From Dryomyza anilis (lineage: Eukaryota; Arthropoda; Insecta; Diptera; Dryomyzidae): a stretch of 64,000 nt of DNA. Location: assembly GCA_951804985.1 (NCBI GenBank), contig OX638131.1, positions 8,718,630-8,782,629 of the forward strand. Direction: 5' to 3'. Under the pieces are notes generated by a model. That model was not told the origin of the DNA, did no database searches, and was given only the letters and a program-made list of their open reading frames with translations. The stretch's first letter is position 1; every line of letters starts with the position of its first letter. Below, in pieces: positions 23,397-34,189 of this stretch. The position numbers and the translations under genes were made by a program.

Positions 23397-24530
23397 ATTT
23401 TTCACTTTATTTTTCAGTCAAAATTTAATTTCAGACTTAAAATTCAACCTTTCACTCAAAATAAAATGTCTCATCCAAAATTCAATGTATATTCAAAATT
23501 CAATTTAAAACTCAAAATTCAATTTTTCACTCAAAATTCAATTTTCCACTCAAAATTCACTTTTACACTAAAAATTAAATTTTTCAGTGAAATTGATTTG
23601 TCACTCAATATTCAATTTTTCACTCAAAATTCAATTTTTTACTCAAAATTCCAATTTCCACTTCAAAAATTCAATTTTCGCTCAATTCACTCAAAATTCA
23701 ATTTTCACTCAATATTCTATTTTTTACTCAAAATTCAATTTTTTTTTAATAAAAATTCACTTTTACTCTGAAAATTCAATTTTTCACTCAAAAATCCAAT
23801 TTTTCACTCGAAATTCAATTTTTCACTCAAAATTCAATTTTTCTCTCAATATTCAATTTTTCACTCAAAATTAAATTTTTCACTAAATATTGAATTTTTC
23901 ACTAAAAATTCAATTTTTCACTCAAAATTCAATTTTTCACTCAAAATTAAAATTTTCTCTCAAAATTCTATTTTTCACTCAAAATTCAATTTTCACTTAA
24001 AATTAAATTTTTCACTCAAAATTCTATTTTTAACTCAAAATTGAAATTTTCACTCAAAATTAAATTTATCACTAAAAATTCACTCGAAATTCAATTTTTC
24101 ACTCAAAAGTCAATTTTTCACTCAATATTCAATTTTTCACTCAATATTCAATTTTTCACTCAAAATTAAATTTTTCACTCTAAATTCAATTTTCACTCAA
24201 AATTCAATTTTTCACTCAAAATTGAATTTTTCTTTCAAAATTCAAGTTTTCACTCAAATTCAATTTTCCACTTAAAATTCAATTTTCCACTCAAAATTCA
24301 CTTTTACACTAAAAATTCAAATTTTCACTGAAATTAAATTTTTCACTCAAAATTCAATTTTTTCACACAAAATTCAATTCTTCACTTAAAATTCAATTTT
24401 TCACTCAAAATTTAATTCTTCACTCAAAATTAAAATTTTCACTCGAAATTCATTTTTTCACTTAAAATTTAATTTTCAATTCTTCATTTTTTTCACTCAA
24501 AATAAAATTTTTCACTCAAATTTATAGATC
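23397..24530 (+). repeat. 19-bp minisatellite, array 1
   Basis: About 60 units of TTTTTCACTCAAAATTCAA with one- and two-base variants and frequent gain or loss of a base. The open frames here are the array read in rotating frame (period 19 residues), not genes. Same unit in 25050-25345 (inverted), 41808-43140 and 44597-46265. Confidence 0.95.
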
Positions 24531-25049
24531 AACAAAGTCATTTTAGTCTAATTTTAATTGAAAAATTTTCCTGTAGCCCAATTTTTTTAACTACGTCCTT
24601 TAGAGACAAATAAAGTGATTTTGTAACCAAGAAAAATAACAAAAAAAAAAAAACTGTGAGTCATGTGAATGTTGACTTTATTAACTGTTGGCAACGTTGC
24701 ACTGCATGTTGCAACAACTGTGCTGTTTGTTGCTGTTGATGGTGTTGGTAATGGTGATGATGACGATGATGACGTTAAACTCAACCTGTTCCTAGTTGAT
24801 GTCGCTGTTGCAACTGCACTTGCAGTGTACGCTGTGAGGGAGGAATGCATTCGGTGGTTGGAACCAAAACAAGGACATGTGCTGCATGTGCGTGCATAAA
24901 ATTTATTTGATTGCACAAAAATATTGCAATTGCAATTTTTGCAAATGTTTGCACAGCGACGACAGCCACAGTGCAATCAGGCACAAATGTTGCATTTTTA
25001 TTTAGAGCAAAAATAAAGGAGCTGTCACAAATAATATGAATTTGAAAAA
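24531..25049. other. Non-repetitive spacer between opposed arrays
   Basis: Contains a less AT-rich block (24660-24990) with TGTTGCTGTTGATGGTG and GATGATGACGATGATGACG. Frames on both strands overlap; none has a domain. Confidence 0.45.
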
Positions 25050-25345
25050 ATGTTAAGTGAAAAATTTAATTTTTAGTGATATATTGAATTTTTAGTGGAA
25101 ATTTGAATTTTTATTGAAAATTTTAATTTTTAGTCAAAATTTGAATTTTTAGTGAAAATTCGAATTTTTAGTGAAAAATAAAATTTTTAATGAAAAATTT
25201 AATTTTAAGTGAAAATTTTAATTTTTAGTGAAAAACTGAATTTTGTAATGAAAAATTAACTTTTTAGTGAAAATTTGAATTTTTAGTGAAAAAATGAATT
25301 TTTAGTGAAAACTGAATTTTGGAATGAAAAATGAAATTTTTATGA
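25050..25345 (-). repeat. 19-bp minisatellite, array 2 (inverted)
   Basis: About 15 units of TTGAATTTTTAGTGAAAAA, the reverse complement of the unit in 23397-24530 with the CACTAAA rather than CACTCAAA variant, matching 44597-46265. Confidence 0.9.
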
Positions 25346-25969
25346 ACATTTTTTTTAAAATAGTATTAAATAATAGTATTAAAAAAAATGCAAAATTAGC
25401 GTCCGTCCGAAATAATAATACTTTTGATTTATTATTTATAATTATTTCAAAGTGCTCATATTTCACAAACACTAATTAGCTGTCACAATATAATGGCATA
25501 AATCAGCGCAGCAACCAACCAACAAACCTTCCGTCCGAACAACCAACCAGCCAGCCAACCGACTGACCAACCGTTCGCATAACCGAAATCTTTCACTTGT
25601 TATTCGAGCCAATAAATCTAAACAAAATCATGCTATTTTTTCACATGCAACAACAAAGCGTTAACTAAACAACACTAAACAACAATTACAACAAACATTT
25701 ACAATCATTCATTCATACATCACATCATGTTGTATTTTGTTGTATTGCAAACAAATACAATACAATGCAACAATAACACAATATGAACAAAAACTAAAAG
25801 CATATCGCGTGCCAAAATCACCAACTCGAACAATAGCTTTTTATTTGTCCTGTCAGGCACTCAGTCCAGTCCAGTCCACATATCGTCCTGTCTTCGTAAC
25901 GCGTTCGCAAAACATTCGCAAATATTAGTTTCATATGTCATAATGTAGTTGGTAACGTACGTTGTACAT
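25346..25969. other. Single-copy-looking interval
   Basis: Contains CAACCAACCAACAAACC and ACCAACCAGCCAGCCAACC (25510-25570), then CAACAACA-rich sequence. No gene supported; the frame at 25737-25928 has no motif. Confidence 0.4.
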
Positions 25970-25977
25970 GTTTGTAC

Positions 25978-27450
25978 CAGGGGCGGACTGGTATTCAAAA
26001 TCTTGCAGAATTTTTCTTTTTTTAAGCGGCCAAACATTTTTTATTTTATTTTCGAAAACATGTTTTTGAATTCTTTGGTTGTTTCTTCCAACGTTGCTTA
26101 AAATACAATCAGTTCCATATATCAGTCAAACTTTACCTAAATCGGTACTTTATATATAACCAACGGTCTTTTTTTATTTACACAAACCTTTCAAATCCAC
26201 AAAATGTTCTTTCCTCAGAAATCCAAAGGCTCCGAGTCGTGATATACTGAAAACAGTAAACATATGTATTGCAAAACAATCTACATAAATTAAAAGCAAA
26301 CTGGTATAGATCAGTCCAAATAAACGTAACAAGCCCAGAAATGTTATTTCGAATTTCGACTAATTCCTTCAAATATCGTTTTTAAAAACATTTTAGCGGA
26401 GCTCCTTTTTCAAGAATAAATACCAATATCCACAGCACTTAGACTGACTTTCTCCGTTTGTACTGTGAAATATATTCCCTACATTTTGTGGTTAATATCA
26501 CCACGATGGTCCATGCCCAATCCGGGATTCGAACCCAAGACCTTTATAATGCAAGTTCAGCGCGCATACATCTCAACTGCTGAGGCCGGTGCTGCTTAAA
26601 ATACATTTATATCCAAATATCAGCCATTCTTAAACTATATCCGTACTTTACATATAACCAACGACCTTTTTTTTATTAATACAGACCTTTTAGATCCACA
26701 AAATGGTCGTTTCTCAAGCGGTTCAGTCTCATAGAACTGGTACATCCGCCTTTTTTTAATTAGAAGAATTATTTGTCTACATGATCCTATTAGATATGTA
26801 AATGATTAGGGTTTCTGTACAGCTAGATGCGATTTCATCAATAGTACATTTGGTGCATTCCATATAAATTTATGTTTAGAATAATTCATTATTGGCGAAG
26901 TTGTAATATATGAAATAATCGTCACATACAGGGGAAATCAATTTTTCTCGTAAAGTCAGTTCGTCCCGGTTATATATAATATAATTTATAAGTAATTTTA
27001 GTACATTTCACAAATTCTTGTGTTCTTTGCAAAAATGAATAATTACATTCTTTATTACGACACGAAGGACTATAAGACGAAAGTCACGTCATTTTAACTA
27101 TTGTGAATTTTTTATATGCCAAAAAGCATATCTGTTGACGTCATTTGTACGTCATTCGTTCGGTGATTTCATTCATAATATCGTCGTTGTAGAACTAAAA
27201 GTCACCAACTACATTTTCAAAATGCCAATTGTTCATATACAAAAATATTTATATATCTTTCACTTTGTTACCGATGAGCTCAATATTTGTACCATATGAT
27301 AATAAAATGTTAATCTATCAATTGGTATTTCAAAATTAAAAATGTATCAGTTACTTTTTGTAATAATTACAAACAAAGCTAAAATTTAAGATATTCATAA
27401 AATTTTATTTGGTGACTTTTAGTTCTACAACGACGGTATGTCCGCCCCTG
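25978..27450. mobile_element. hAT-like non-autonomous element
   Basis: 1473 bp with 11-bp perfect terminal inverted repeats CAGGGGCGGAC, flanked by an 8-bp duplication with one mismatch (GTTTGTAC at 25970-25977; GTTTGTTC at 27451-27458). CAGGG-type ends and 8-bp duplications are typical of hAT elements. No transposase frame. An internal block (26090-26240: ATATATAACCAACGGTC, ATCCACAAAATG) recurs directly at 26587-26730. A family B SINE lies between them. Confidence 0.8.
26411..26589 (-). mobile_element. tRNA-derived SINE (family B), second copy
   Basis: Minus strand: head with GCGCGCTGAACTTGC and B box GGGTTCGAATCCC, body ATCGTGGTGATATTAACCAC and CTGTGGATATTGG. Diverged from 15351-15541 and without a long poly-A tail, so older. 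It is nested in the hAT-like element. Confidence 0.8.
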
Positions 27451-28013
27451 GTTTGTTCGTTCGTATTCATGTCAATGTTCACGTCCTTGTGTTTTTGCGG
27501 ATCCTGTTTTTAATACAGACGAAATAAATGCTTTTAACAAAAGCTAATACTGTTTATTCACATTTCTAATGTTCGTCAACCATTCACAATGGAACTAAAT
27601 GCACTTGACTGTGGAAAACATGTTTGAGAAACAGGGTGATTGTAAAATTTTATTACATCAAAACTAAGAAATTTTAATACCAAAATTTTGAATATTAATA
27701 TTTTGAATACAAAAAATGTGCATTTTGGTTCTTTTCAAAATTTAAGAAAAATGTAAAATTTGAGATTCATTTATTTTATAAAATTGTATATAAAATAATT
27801 ACTTTAAAGCGAAAATTTAAATGTCAAAAAAATTAAATTTTTACAAAAAATTATTTTGCTTTGTGTGAGTAAAAATTATATTTTTTTTTTATTAAATTAA
27901 AATTTTTAGTGAACATTTCAAAAGTCAAATTTATCTAAGTAAAACTTGCAAAGTATACAGTGCAATTTGGATTCTATATTTTTGATAAATTTATGCTATC
28001 TACATATATTTTT
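27451..28013. other. AT-rich interval, nothing recognised
   Basis: TTTTTAGTGAACATTTC words near 27900 hint at a few decayed 19-bp minisatellite units. Otherwise no feature. Confidence 0.4.
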
Positions 28014-29355
28014 TACTAGCTGGACCCGAGCACGACTCGTGCCAAGATTTTGTGAATTCAAAGATATGGAGCGATTTTATTAATAAAAAAAAACATTTTT
28101 ATTAATTATATGAGTTGCCCTTTCTTAGCTGTTGAAGTTTTTTATTGGTTTTATAAATGTGGTAACCAAATAATAATTCTCCACCAAAACAAATTTTCTC
28201 AAAGACGATCCTTTCTGAGACTGTGCTTCTCCGTAGAATTAATCCCAGCAGATATCTTCCCCGTAAAAAGAACGCTTTCCCGTAGAATTCTTCCCGTAGA
28301 ATTCATCCCGGTAAAAATTTTCCCGGTAGAACTTTTCCCCGTAGAGTTTTTCCCAGTAGAAGTTTTAGTGTGGTGGGTTTTAATGTGGTGAGTTTCGGTG
28401 TGGTGAGTTTTAGTGTGGTGAGTTTTAAGTGTTGTGAAATTTTAGTGTTGTGAGTTTTAGTGTGGTGAATTATAGTGTGGTGGGTTTTAGTGAAGTGAAT
28501 TTTAGTGAGTTGAATTTTTTTGTGGAGTTTTTGTGTGGTGAGTTTTAGTGCGATGAGTTTTAGTGTGGTGAGTTTTAGTGCGATGAGTTTTAGTGTGGTG
28601 AGTTTTAGTGCGAAGAGTTTTCGTATGGTGAGTTTTGGTGTGGTGAGTTTTAGTGTGGTGAGTTTTAGTGTGGTGAATTTTAGTGTGGTGATTTTTAGTG
28701 TGGTGAATTTTAGTGAGGTGAGTTTTATTGTGGTGAATTATAGTGTGGTAGGTTTTAGCGTGGTGAATATTAGGGTGAATTTTAGTGTGGTGAGTTTTAG
28801 TGTGGCGAGTTTTAGTGTGGTGAATTTTAGTGTGTTGAATTTTTGTGGTGAGTTTTTGTGTGGTGAGTTTTCGTGTGGTGAATTTTAGTGAGGTGAGTTT
28901 TAGTGTGATGAGTTTTAATGTGGTGAGTTTTAGTGTGGTGAGTTTTAGTGTGGTGAATTTTAGTGTGGTCAAATTTAATGTGGTGAGTTTCTCTTTTTCT
29001 TTCTTTTTTTTTTTGTTTTTCCTTTAGTTTGGATTGTAGTTTTATGTGATTGGTTTTGTTTTTGTTTTTGCATTTGTTTTGTGCTTTTGGTTTTTTCCTT
29101 TTAAATTTTTTTTTGTATTTCGAGTTTTTTGTTTCATGTTTGTAGATGGTGAAAGTGCCGAGTTATATCGTATTGAACGTGTTGGTTGTATAGGAGGTGC
29201 CACGCCTCTTTGTCCAATCCCGCCCATATATAGCCTATCATTCCTTCCAGACCATACCGCATCTGTGGTCAAAATTTCAAGTAAATAGGATCAGCCGTTT
29301 AGACGGAGAAGCGGAACAAACAAACAAAGAGATTTATTATATTAATAATAGGATT
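28014..29355 (+). mobile_element. Dispersed element 'TGGACCC', copy 2
   Basis: Begins CTAGCTGGACCCGAGCACG. The left block matches 14463-14530. It ends with GGAGGTGCCACGCC, CCAATCCCGCCCATATATAG, CAGCCGTTTAGACG and GGAACAAACAAACAAAG. The interior differs from copy 1: TTCCCGTAGAATTC repeats (28230-28350), the 15-bp array (28350-28995), then a short TTTTTGTTTTTGC-type stretch like copy 1. No ORF of its own. Confidence 0.65.
28350..28995 (+). repeat. 15-bp minisatellite GTGTGGTGAGTTTTA
   Basis: About 40 units with GTGCGATGAG, GTGTGGTGAA and similar variants. Being a multiple of three it keeps open frames on both strands (Val-Ser-Phe-Ser-Val; Thr-His-His-Thr-Lys), which are repeat artefacts. Confidence 0.95.
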
Positions 29356-29610
29356 AAAACCTTGAATATTGGATTTAACGATCGGCCCCAAAATTTATCA
29401 GGAAATAATTTAAAATATAAAGAATGCAACAAAACATCTGAACATGTTATGGAAAGAGCCGTTTCGATATACAAAAAAATATTTTGTGTAAAAGTAAAAC
29501 TTACCCTACCTGTTTTTGATGATGCGTGTTTTCTCTCCAATCTATAAAATAAACAGAAATATTTAGTTTAATAATATGAATTATTAGTAAAATTCTAGAA
29601 TTGAAGACAT
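29356..29610. other. No recognisable feature
   Basis: AT-rich; frames on both strands without motif. Confidence 0.4.
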
Positions 29611-30065
29611 AATAGTGGAACCTGGGGTAAAGTGGAACATGGGGTAATGTGGGAAATTGCAATTTCTGGACATGTTGTTGTCATAAAAACAATTGTCAAG
29701 TGCTTCTTAATATGGCATCAACTTTTTATCCATGGTTAAAATCAAATTTATACCTTTTTATTGCATTTCGAAGTGAAAAAAACAAAATTTTAGGGTGCTG
29801 GTGTTTGCTATCAAATAATAATAAGAATTTTAACGTTTTTACTTAAGACGGTATATTTAAAATGATTGCTTATTCTATATCTATTGAAATATAAACGGGT
29901 TTTGCCAATAATTTATCATTGCTTAAATGGCGCTAAGTTATGTTTAAATTGCGATATTGTGGTAAAGTAGGAAACATTTTCTGGGGTAAAGTGGGAAACG
30001 TAATTTAAGCTATGTTTATTGTGAAAATATTGTGTAAATGAATTATTTAATTGGTTTAGACAAGA
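29611..30065 (-). mobile_element. Half copy of the GTGGGAC MITE
   Basis: Begins GTGGAACCTGGGGTAAAGTG after TA and aligns with the reverse complement of about 52440-52902 (TAATGTGGGAAATTGC; TTCTGGGGTAAAGTG; TTTAAGCTATGTTT). The other half is missing. Confidence 0.7.
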
Positions 30066-30367
30066 AAATACTTCAATCGTGGCCACAACCTAATGAAAAG
30101 CAATATTTTGACATCACCTGAGATAAGATCTGAATTTCAGAAGTACCCTAGTTGAAATTTTGGTAGGACCATGCTCATGAACTGATCATGTCATTATTTG
30201 AGATGGTCGGGCTATGACGAGGCCCAAACGAGGAAATAACCCGGGCGCACTATGTTCTTGTAACGCAGTGTCCCGATCATGTACTCATCTCAGGCCATGA
30301 TCATGTACTTATCGGTTAATTCCCCATTTCATTATTTACCCGACCATTTAAGAAAAGAAGGTGCGTG

Positions 30368-30640
30368 TACATATTTTTTTTTTTTTTACAAATTAACCAA
30401 CGCTCAGGGGATGCCCCCTATACATGCAACGCACAGTGTTGATCGTAAGAAGGGATGATAGGTTAAATGGAGGGGGGAAAGATAGAGTAGTGTCGGTGAA
30501 TGTTTGTTTTGAACTTGCCAATATCAAAAATGTCGGGAATAACGGACGCAGGGAGATTGTTCCACAAACGAATCGTGCGACTGAAGAACGAATTTTCTCT
30601 ATAATTAATATGTTCGAATAATGGTAAAATTTTTCTGATA
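30368..30640 (-). mobile_element. 5'-truncated LINE tail with poly-A
   Basis: On the minus strand: about 180 bp of ORF end, a 3' UTR, then poly-A (T-run at 30371-30386). It is set inside the CCCTAGTAG MITE, whose sequence breaks at about 30354 and resumes at about 30660. Boundaries approximate; no target duplication identified. Confidence 0.65.
30440..30620 (-). pseudogene. LINE reverse transcriptase C-terminal remnant
   Basis: Minus-strand translation gives SFFSRTIRLWNNLPASVIP and then a stretch with F-K-T-N-I-H, the hallmark end of CR1/Jockey-type RT proteins (R-T-x-R-L-W-N-x-L-P ... F-K). Only the last 50-60 residues remain. It is the clearest of three copies (others at about 8130-8190 and 8420-8490). 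Product recognised by motif only. Confidence 0.75.
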
Positions 30641-30767
30641 GTTTCCCGTTTATAAAAAAATATTAGGTGCTTTTCTCATTAAATCACGACCATTACCCGA
30701 TAGAATTCTCCTTATGATGAAGCTTTGATAGGGACCACTGACTGTTTATATAATGTAAACCCTGGTA

Positions 30768-32728
30768 AACAGAAAAAAAAGTACATCATATTGATGAATT
30801 CCGTTCTTCAACCCATGATTCATTGTATTGAAGAGCCATTCATAATATTAATGACTAACGCCATCAATGTTATGAATGCTATCATAAATATGAAGAATGC
30901 TTGGTAACTGTCGAAAAAGTGTGTTCTTCAATATGATGAACTGTATGTGAAGAATACGTTTCATCATATTGATGATCAAATACTTAAAATACAACATATA
31001 TGTTCCTCATATTGAAGAACGCTGTTCATTAAACCAAATTTCTATCAAACTATTTTTTTTCGTTCATGTTTTGCCATACTTCTCAATTCTCAAGTAGTTC
31101 TTGTGTGTTATTTCTTATATAGTGCTTGCTCGACATGCATAAATTAGTAAAATGTTTTATAATATATTTATTATTATTACAACTTTTTATTAATAAAAAG
31201 TTATATCTATAAAAAATATATTCTGAAAAAAAAATTTAAAAAATTTTCGAAAAAAAAAATTTCGAACACATTTTTTTCGAACTAAATGTTTTTCGAGAAA
31301 CAAATTTTTTTTTCGAACATATATTTTTTTCGAAAAAATTTTTTTTTCGAACACAGCCATTCATAATATTAATGACTAACGCCATCAATGTTATGAATGC
31401 TATCATAAATATGAAGAACGCTTGGTAACTGTCGAAAAAGTGTTCTTCAATATGATGACTGTATGTGAAGAATACGTTTCATCATATTAATGATCAAATA
31501 CATAAAATACAACATATATGTTCTTCATATTGAAGAACGCTGTTCATTAAACCAAATTTCTATCAAACTATTTTTTTTTCGTTTATTTTTTGCCATACTT
31601 CTCAATTCTCAAGTAGTTCTTGTGTATAGTGCTTGCTCGACATGCATAAATTAGTAAAATGTTTTATAATATATTTGTTATAATTACAACTTTTTATTTA
31701 TAAAAAGTTATATCTATAAAAAATATAAAAAAAAATTCCAAACATTTTTTTCGAAAACATTTTTTTTTCGAACACGTTTTTTCGAACCATTTTTTCGAAC
31801 AATTTTTTTTTCGAACAAATTTTTTTTCGAACAATTTTTTTTTCGAACATATTTTTTTTTCGAAAAAATTTTTTTTTCGAACACAGCCATTCATAATATT
31901 AATGACTAACGCCATCAATGTTATGAATGCTATCATAAATATGAAGAACGCTTGGTAACTGTCGAAAAAGTGTTCTTCAATATGATGACTGTATGTGAAG
32001 AATACGTTTCATCATATTAATGAACCAAAACATAAAATACAACATATATGTTCTTCATATTGAAGAACGCTGTTCATTAAACCAAATTTCTATCAAACTA
32101 TTTTTTTTTTCGTTCATTTTTTGCCATACATCTCAATTCTCAAGTAGTTCTTGTGTGTTATTTCTTATATAGTGCTTGCTCGACATGCATAAATTACTAA
32201 AATGTTTTATAATATATTTATTATAATTACAACTTTTTATTAATAAAAAGTTATATTTATAAAAAATATATTCTAAAAAAAAAATTTTTTTTTTCCAAAA
32301 TTTTTTTTTCGAATACATTTTTTTCGAACAAATTTTTTTTCGAACATTTTTTTTTCGAACATATTTTTTTTTCGAACATGTTTTTTTTTCGAAAAAAAAA
32401 ATTTTTTTTTCGACCAATTTTTTTTTTGGTCCGAATTTTTTTTTCGGATAATTTTTTTACAGTTATTTTTTAAATAAAATTTTTACAACACTTTTTTTTT
32501 TAGAATTTAAAAAAATATATATATTTTTTGAAAAAATATTATGAACAAATTCATCAATATGACAATTCAAATTCATTGTATTGAATATTTTGTTCATATA
32601 TATAATGAATACATTCATTAATATGTCATTTAATGAACGGTGGTATCAATATAATGAATCTGGCAGTTGATGAAAAAATACATAATATTTATGAATAAAT
32701 TCATCATATTGAATAATTTTTTTCTGTG
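30768..32728 (+). mobile_element. TA-flanked MITE, internally triplicated
   Basis: Left end CAGAAAAAAAAGTACATC, right end AATTTTTTTCTGTG, TA on both sides (30766-30767, 32729-32730). The empty site CCCTGCTATGGTAAG is seen (as its complement) at about 51083-51097. The interior has three direct copies (about 30835-31345, 31346-31886, 31887-32440) of ATTCATAATATTAATGAC... through GTTCTTCATATTGAAGAACG to a TTCGAA-rich A/T section. The frames there are Lys/Phe low-complexity artefacts. Confidence 0.85.
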
Positions 32729-32854
32729 TATGGTGAACATGATAAGATCATGGACAAGGCAATGATCATGTTTGCTCAAATAGGGTTTACCCGACGAAAA
32801 CCCGATCATTTCCAGATAGCGCATCGGGCAAATTTCCACTAAGGAAAGTCGAGA

Positions 32855-33110
32855 AATTGTTTTTTTTTGAAAATCGCTTAAAAATCAATTAAAATGCATA
32901 TAAATGGTATTATGTTAATGCAAAAAGTTAGATCATGAACCAATCTATGAAATATACCCTTTATAAGAAAAGAGAAAAATGTATTTCTATGGAAAGGGGA
33001 AGACTCTCGCTGTGATCGAACCCTGGAACTTTCGGTTCGTTATCCAACGCACTAACCAATCGAGTTACCGACGCTACTGGTAAAATCCTGTGCATTAGCA
33101 TATCACTCTT
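32855..33110. mobile_element. Fragment of the GTGGGAC MITE interrupted by a tRNA-like SINE head
   Basis: GCAAAAAGTTAGATCATGAA and CCAATCTATGAA match the reverse complement of 52165-52210. A tRNA-like block follows at 33005. Confidence 0.5.
33005..33078 (-). mobile_element. tRNA-like SINE head (family A related)
   Basis: Minus strand: A-box-like GTAACTCGATTGGTTAGTGC, GTTGGATAACGAACCGAAAG, B box GGGTTCGATCAC. Stems are imperfect and there is no clean acceptor stem, so a decayed tRNA-derived sequence is more likely than a working tRNA gene. Confidence 0.6.
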
Positions 33111-34189
33111 TGCATTAATATAAAATTTTAGTTAAACATTTTTAAATTCTTGCATAAAAAAATATTTTTTTATAAAAGATCTTATTTCAGATTTATGCGA
33201 AGACACATTTTATACAATTTGAAATTACAATAAAGCTATATATTAAACAACCCTGTATCATTTCACTGATATATAAAACAATATTTCGTCGTATCGCTCT
33301 TTCATAAATACTCAATAATCTTTTGTCACATACAAATTAATCGATAGCTGTTTATTAGCACAGTAATTTAATGCTTTTATGGGCTTTCGACTAAATCTGG
33401 CGTCCGCATATTTGTGTAGGTTATTGTCAAAAATACTATACAGCCTATTTGCAAACAAATGAAATCTGAGACAAAGTAAAATTATTGACAATTATTAAAT
33501 ACCATAAAATTTCAGACTCATACCTTTAAAATACAATTTCTAATTAAGCTTTCAATGCAAAGATAAAAATCTTGTTGTTGAATTTATGACGCTCTTTCAT
33601 TTGTAGACCCTGCAACATTTATTGTCGTTCAGCCTATATTTTGTATTTCCAATTTAGGGTTTCTGCGCAGCAAGCATGATGGTGATGGTGGCAGCAAAAC
33701 AATGCAACCACGAAATTGCATTTTGCATTTCATAAATTCGTGGCGTCGTCCATTGTGTCGTGTCCACGAAATCGAAAATTCGAATTTCAATGCAGTCCTG
33801 CAAGTGTCACCACAAACAATGCAATTCGATTTGCAACGCAGTTGGCAACACTCAGCAGCAGTAACAGCAGCCGAAGAGTGGCGCAAAGTCATTGAGTCAA
33901 AGGGTGTGACATAAATCAGAAAGTGTTGCAATTGCATTTGGAGTCAGTGTAAATTTTAAAAATTTTAAAAATCACAACGGAAGGGCTCGGCACAATAAAA
34001 AGCTAAAGCACATTTTTACGAAATGAAGATTGACATGTAGAGGGTTTGAAGAACACATTTTTTATTCAATATGCCTCATGACAAAAATTTCGACATACAA
34101 CAACACGAGCAAACCAAACGATAACTTAACGATATCGTTTATAGGCCCGTTTCCAATAATCATTAATTCATCGAATTCAAAATTATCGT
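33111..34189. other. Single-copy-looking interval
   Basis: 33600-33960 is less AT-rich, with overlapping frames on both strands (33629-33937 -, 33702-33914 +) lacking motifs. No window copy. Candidate host intronic or intergenic sequence. Confidence 0.4.

Larger units (their letters stand above)
30145..32842 (-). mobile_element. Old CCCTAGTAG MITE with two insertions
   Basis: Left end CCCTAGTTGAAATTTTGGTA, right end CATCGGGCAAATTTCCACTA. With the inserts removed it aligns (reverse complement) with the compact copy at 50986-51404: GTCCCGATCATGTACT, CAATTCCCCATTT-like, GACTGTTTATATAATG, AAAACCCGATCATTTCC. Interrupted by a LINE tail (about 30368-30640) and a TA-flanked MITE (30768-32728). Confidence 0.75.

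Noticed and set aside
23466..23874. Phe/Ser/Leu/Lys/Ile/Gln frames in the 19-bp arrays (also 42538-42726 and 42948-43277)
   Set aside because: A 19-bp period read through rotating frames; ends are set by indels.
23397..24530. CRISPR array
   Set aside because: Head-to-tail 19-bp units without spacers, in a eukaryotic repeat landscape.
28502..28972. 156-residue Thr-His-His-Thr-Lys frame
   Set aside because: The 15-bp array read in frame; the other strand is open too, and units vary without coding constraint.
31694..32417. Lys/Phe-rich minus-strand frames
   Set aside because: A/T homopolymer and TTCGAA sections of the triplicated MITE.
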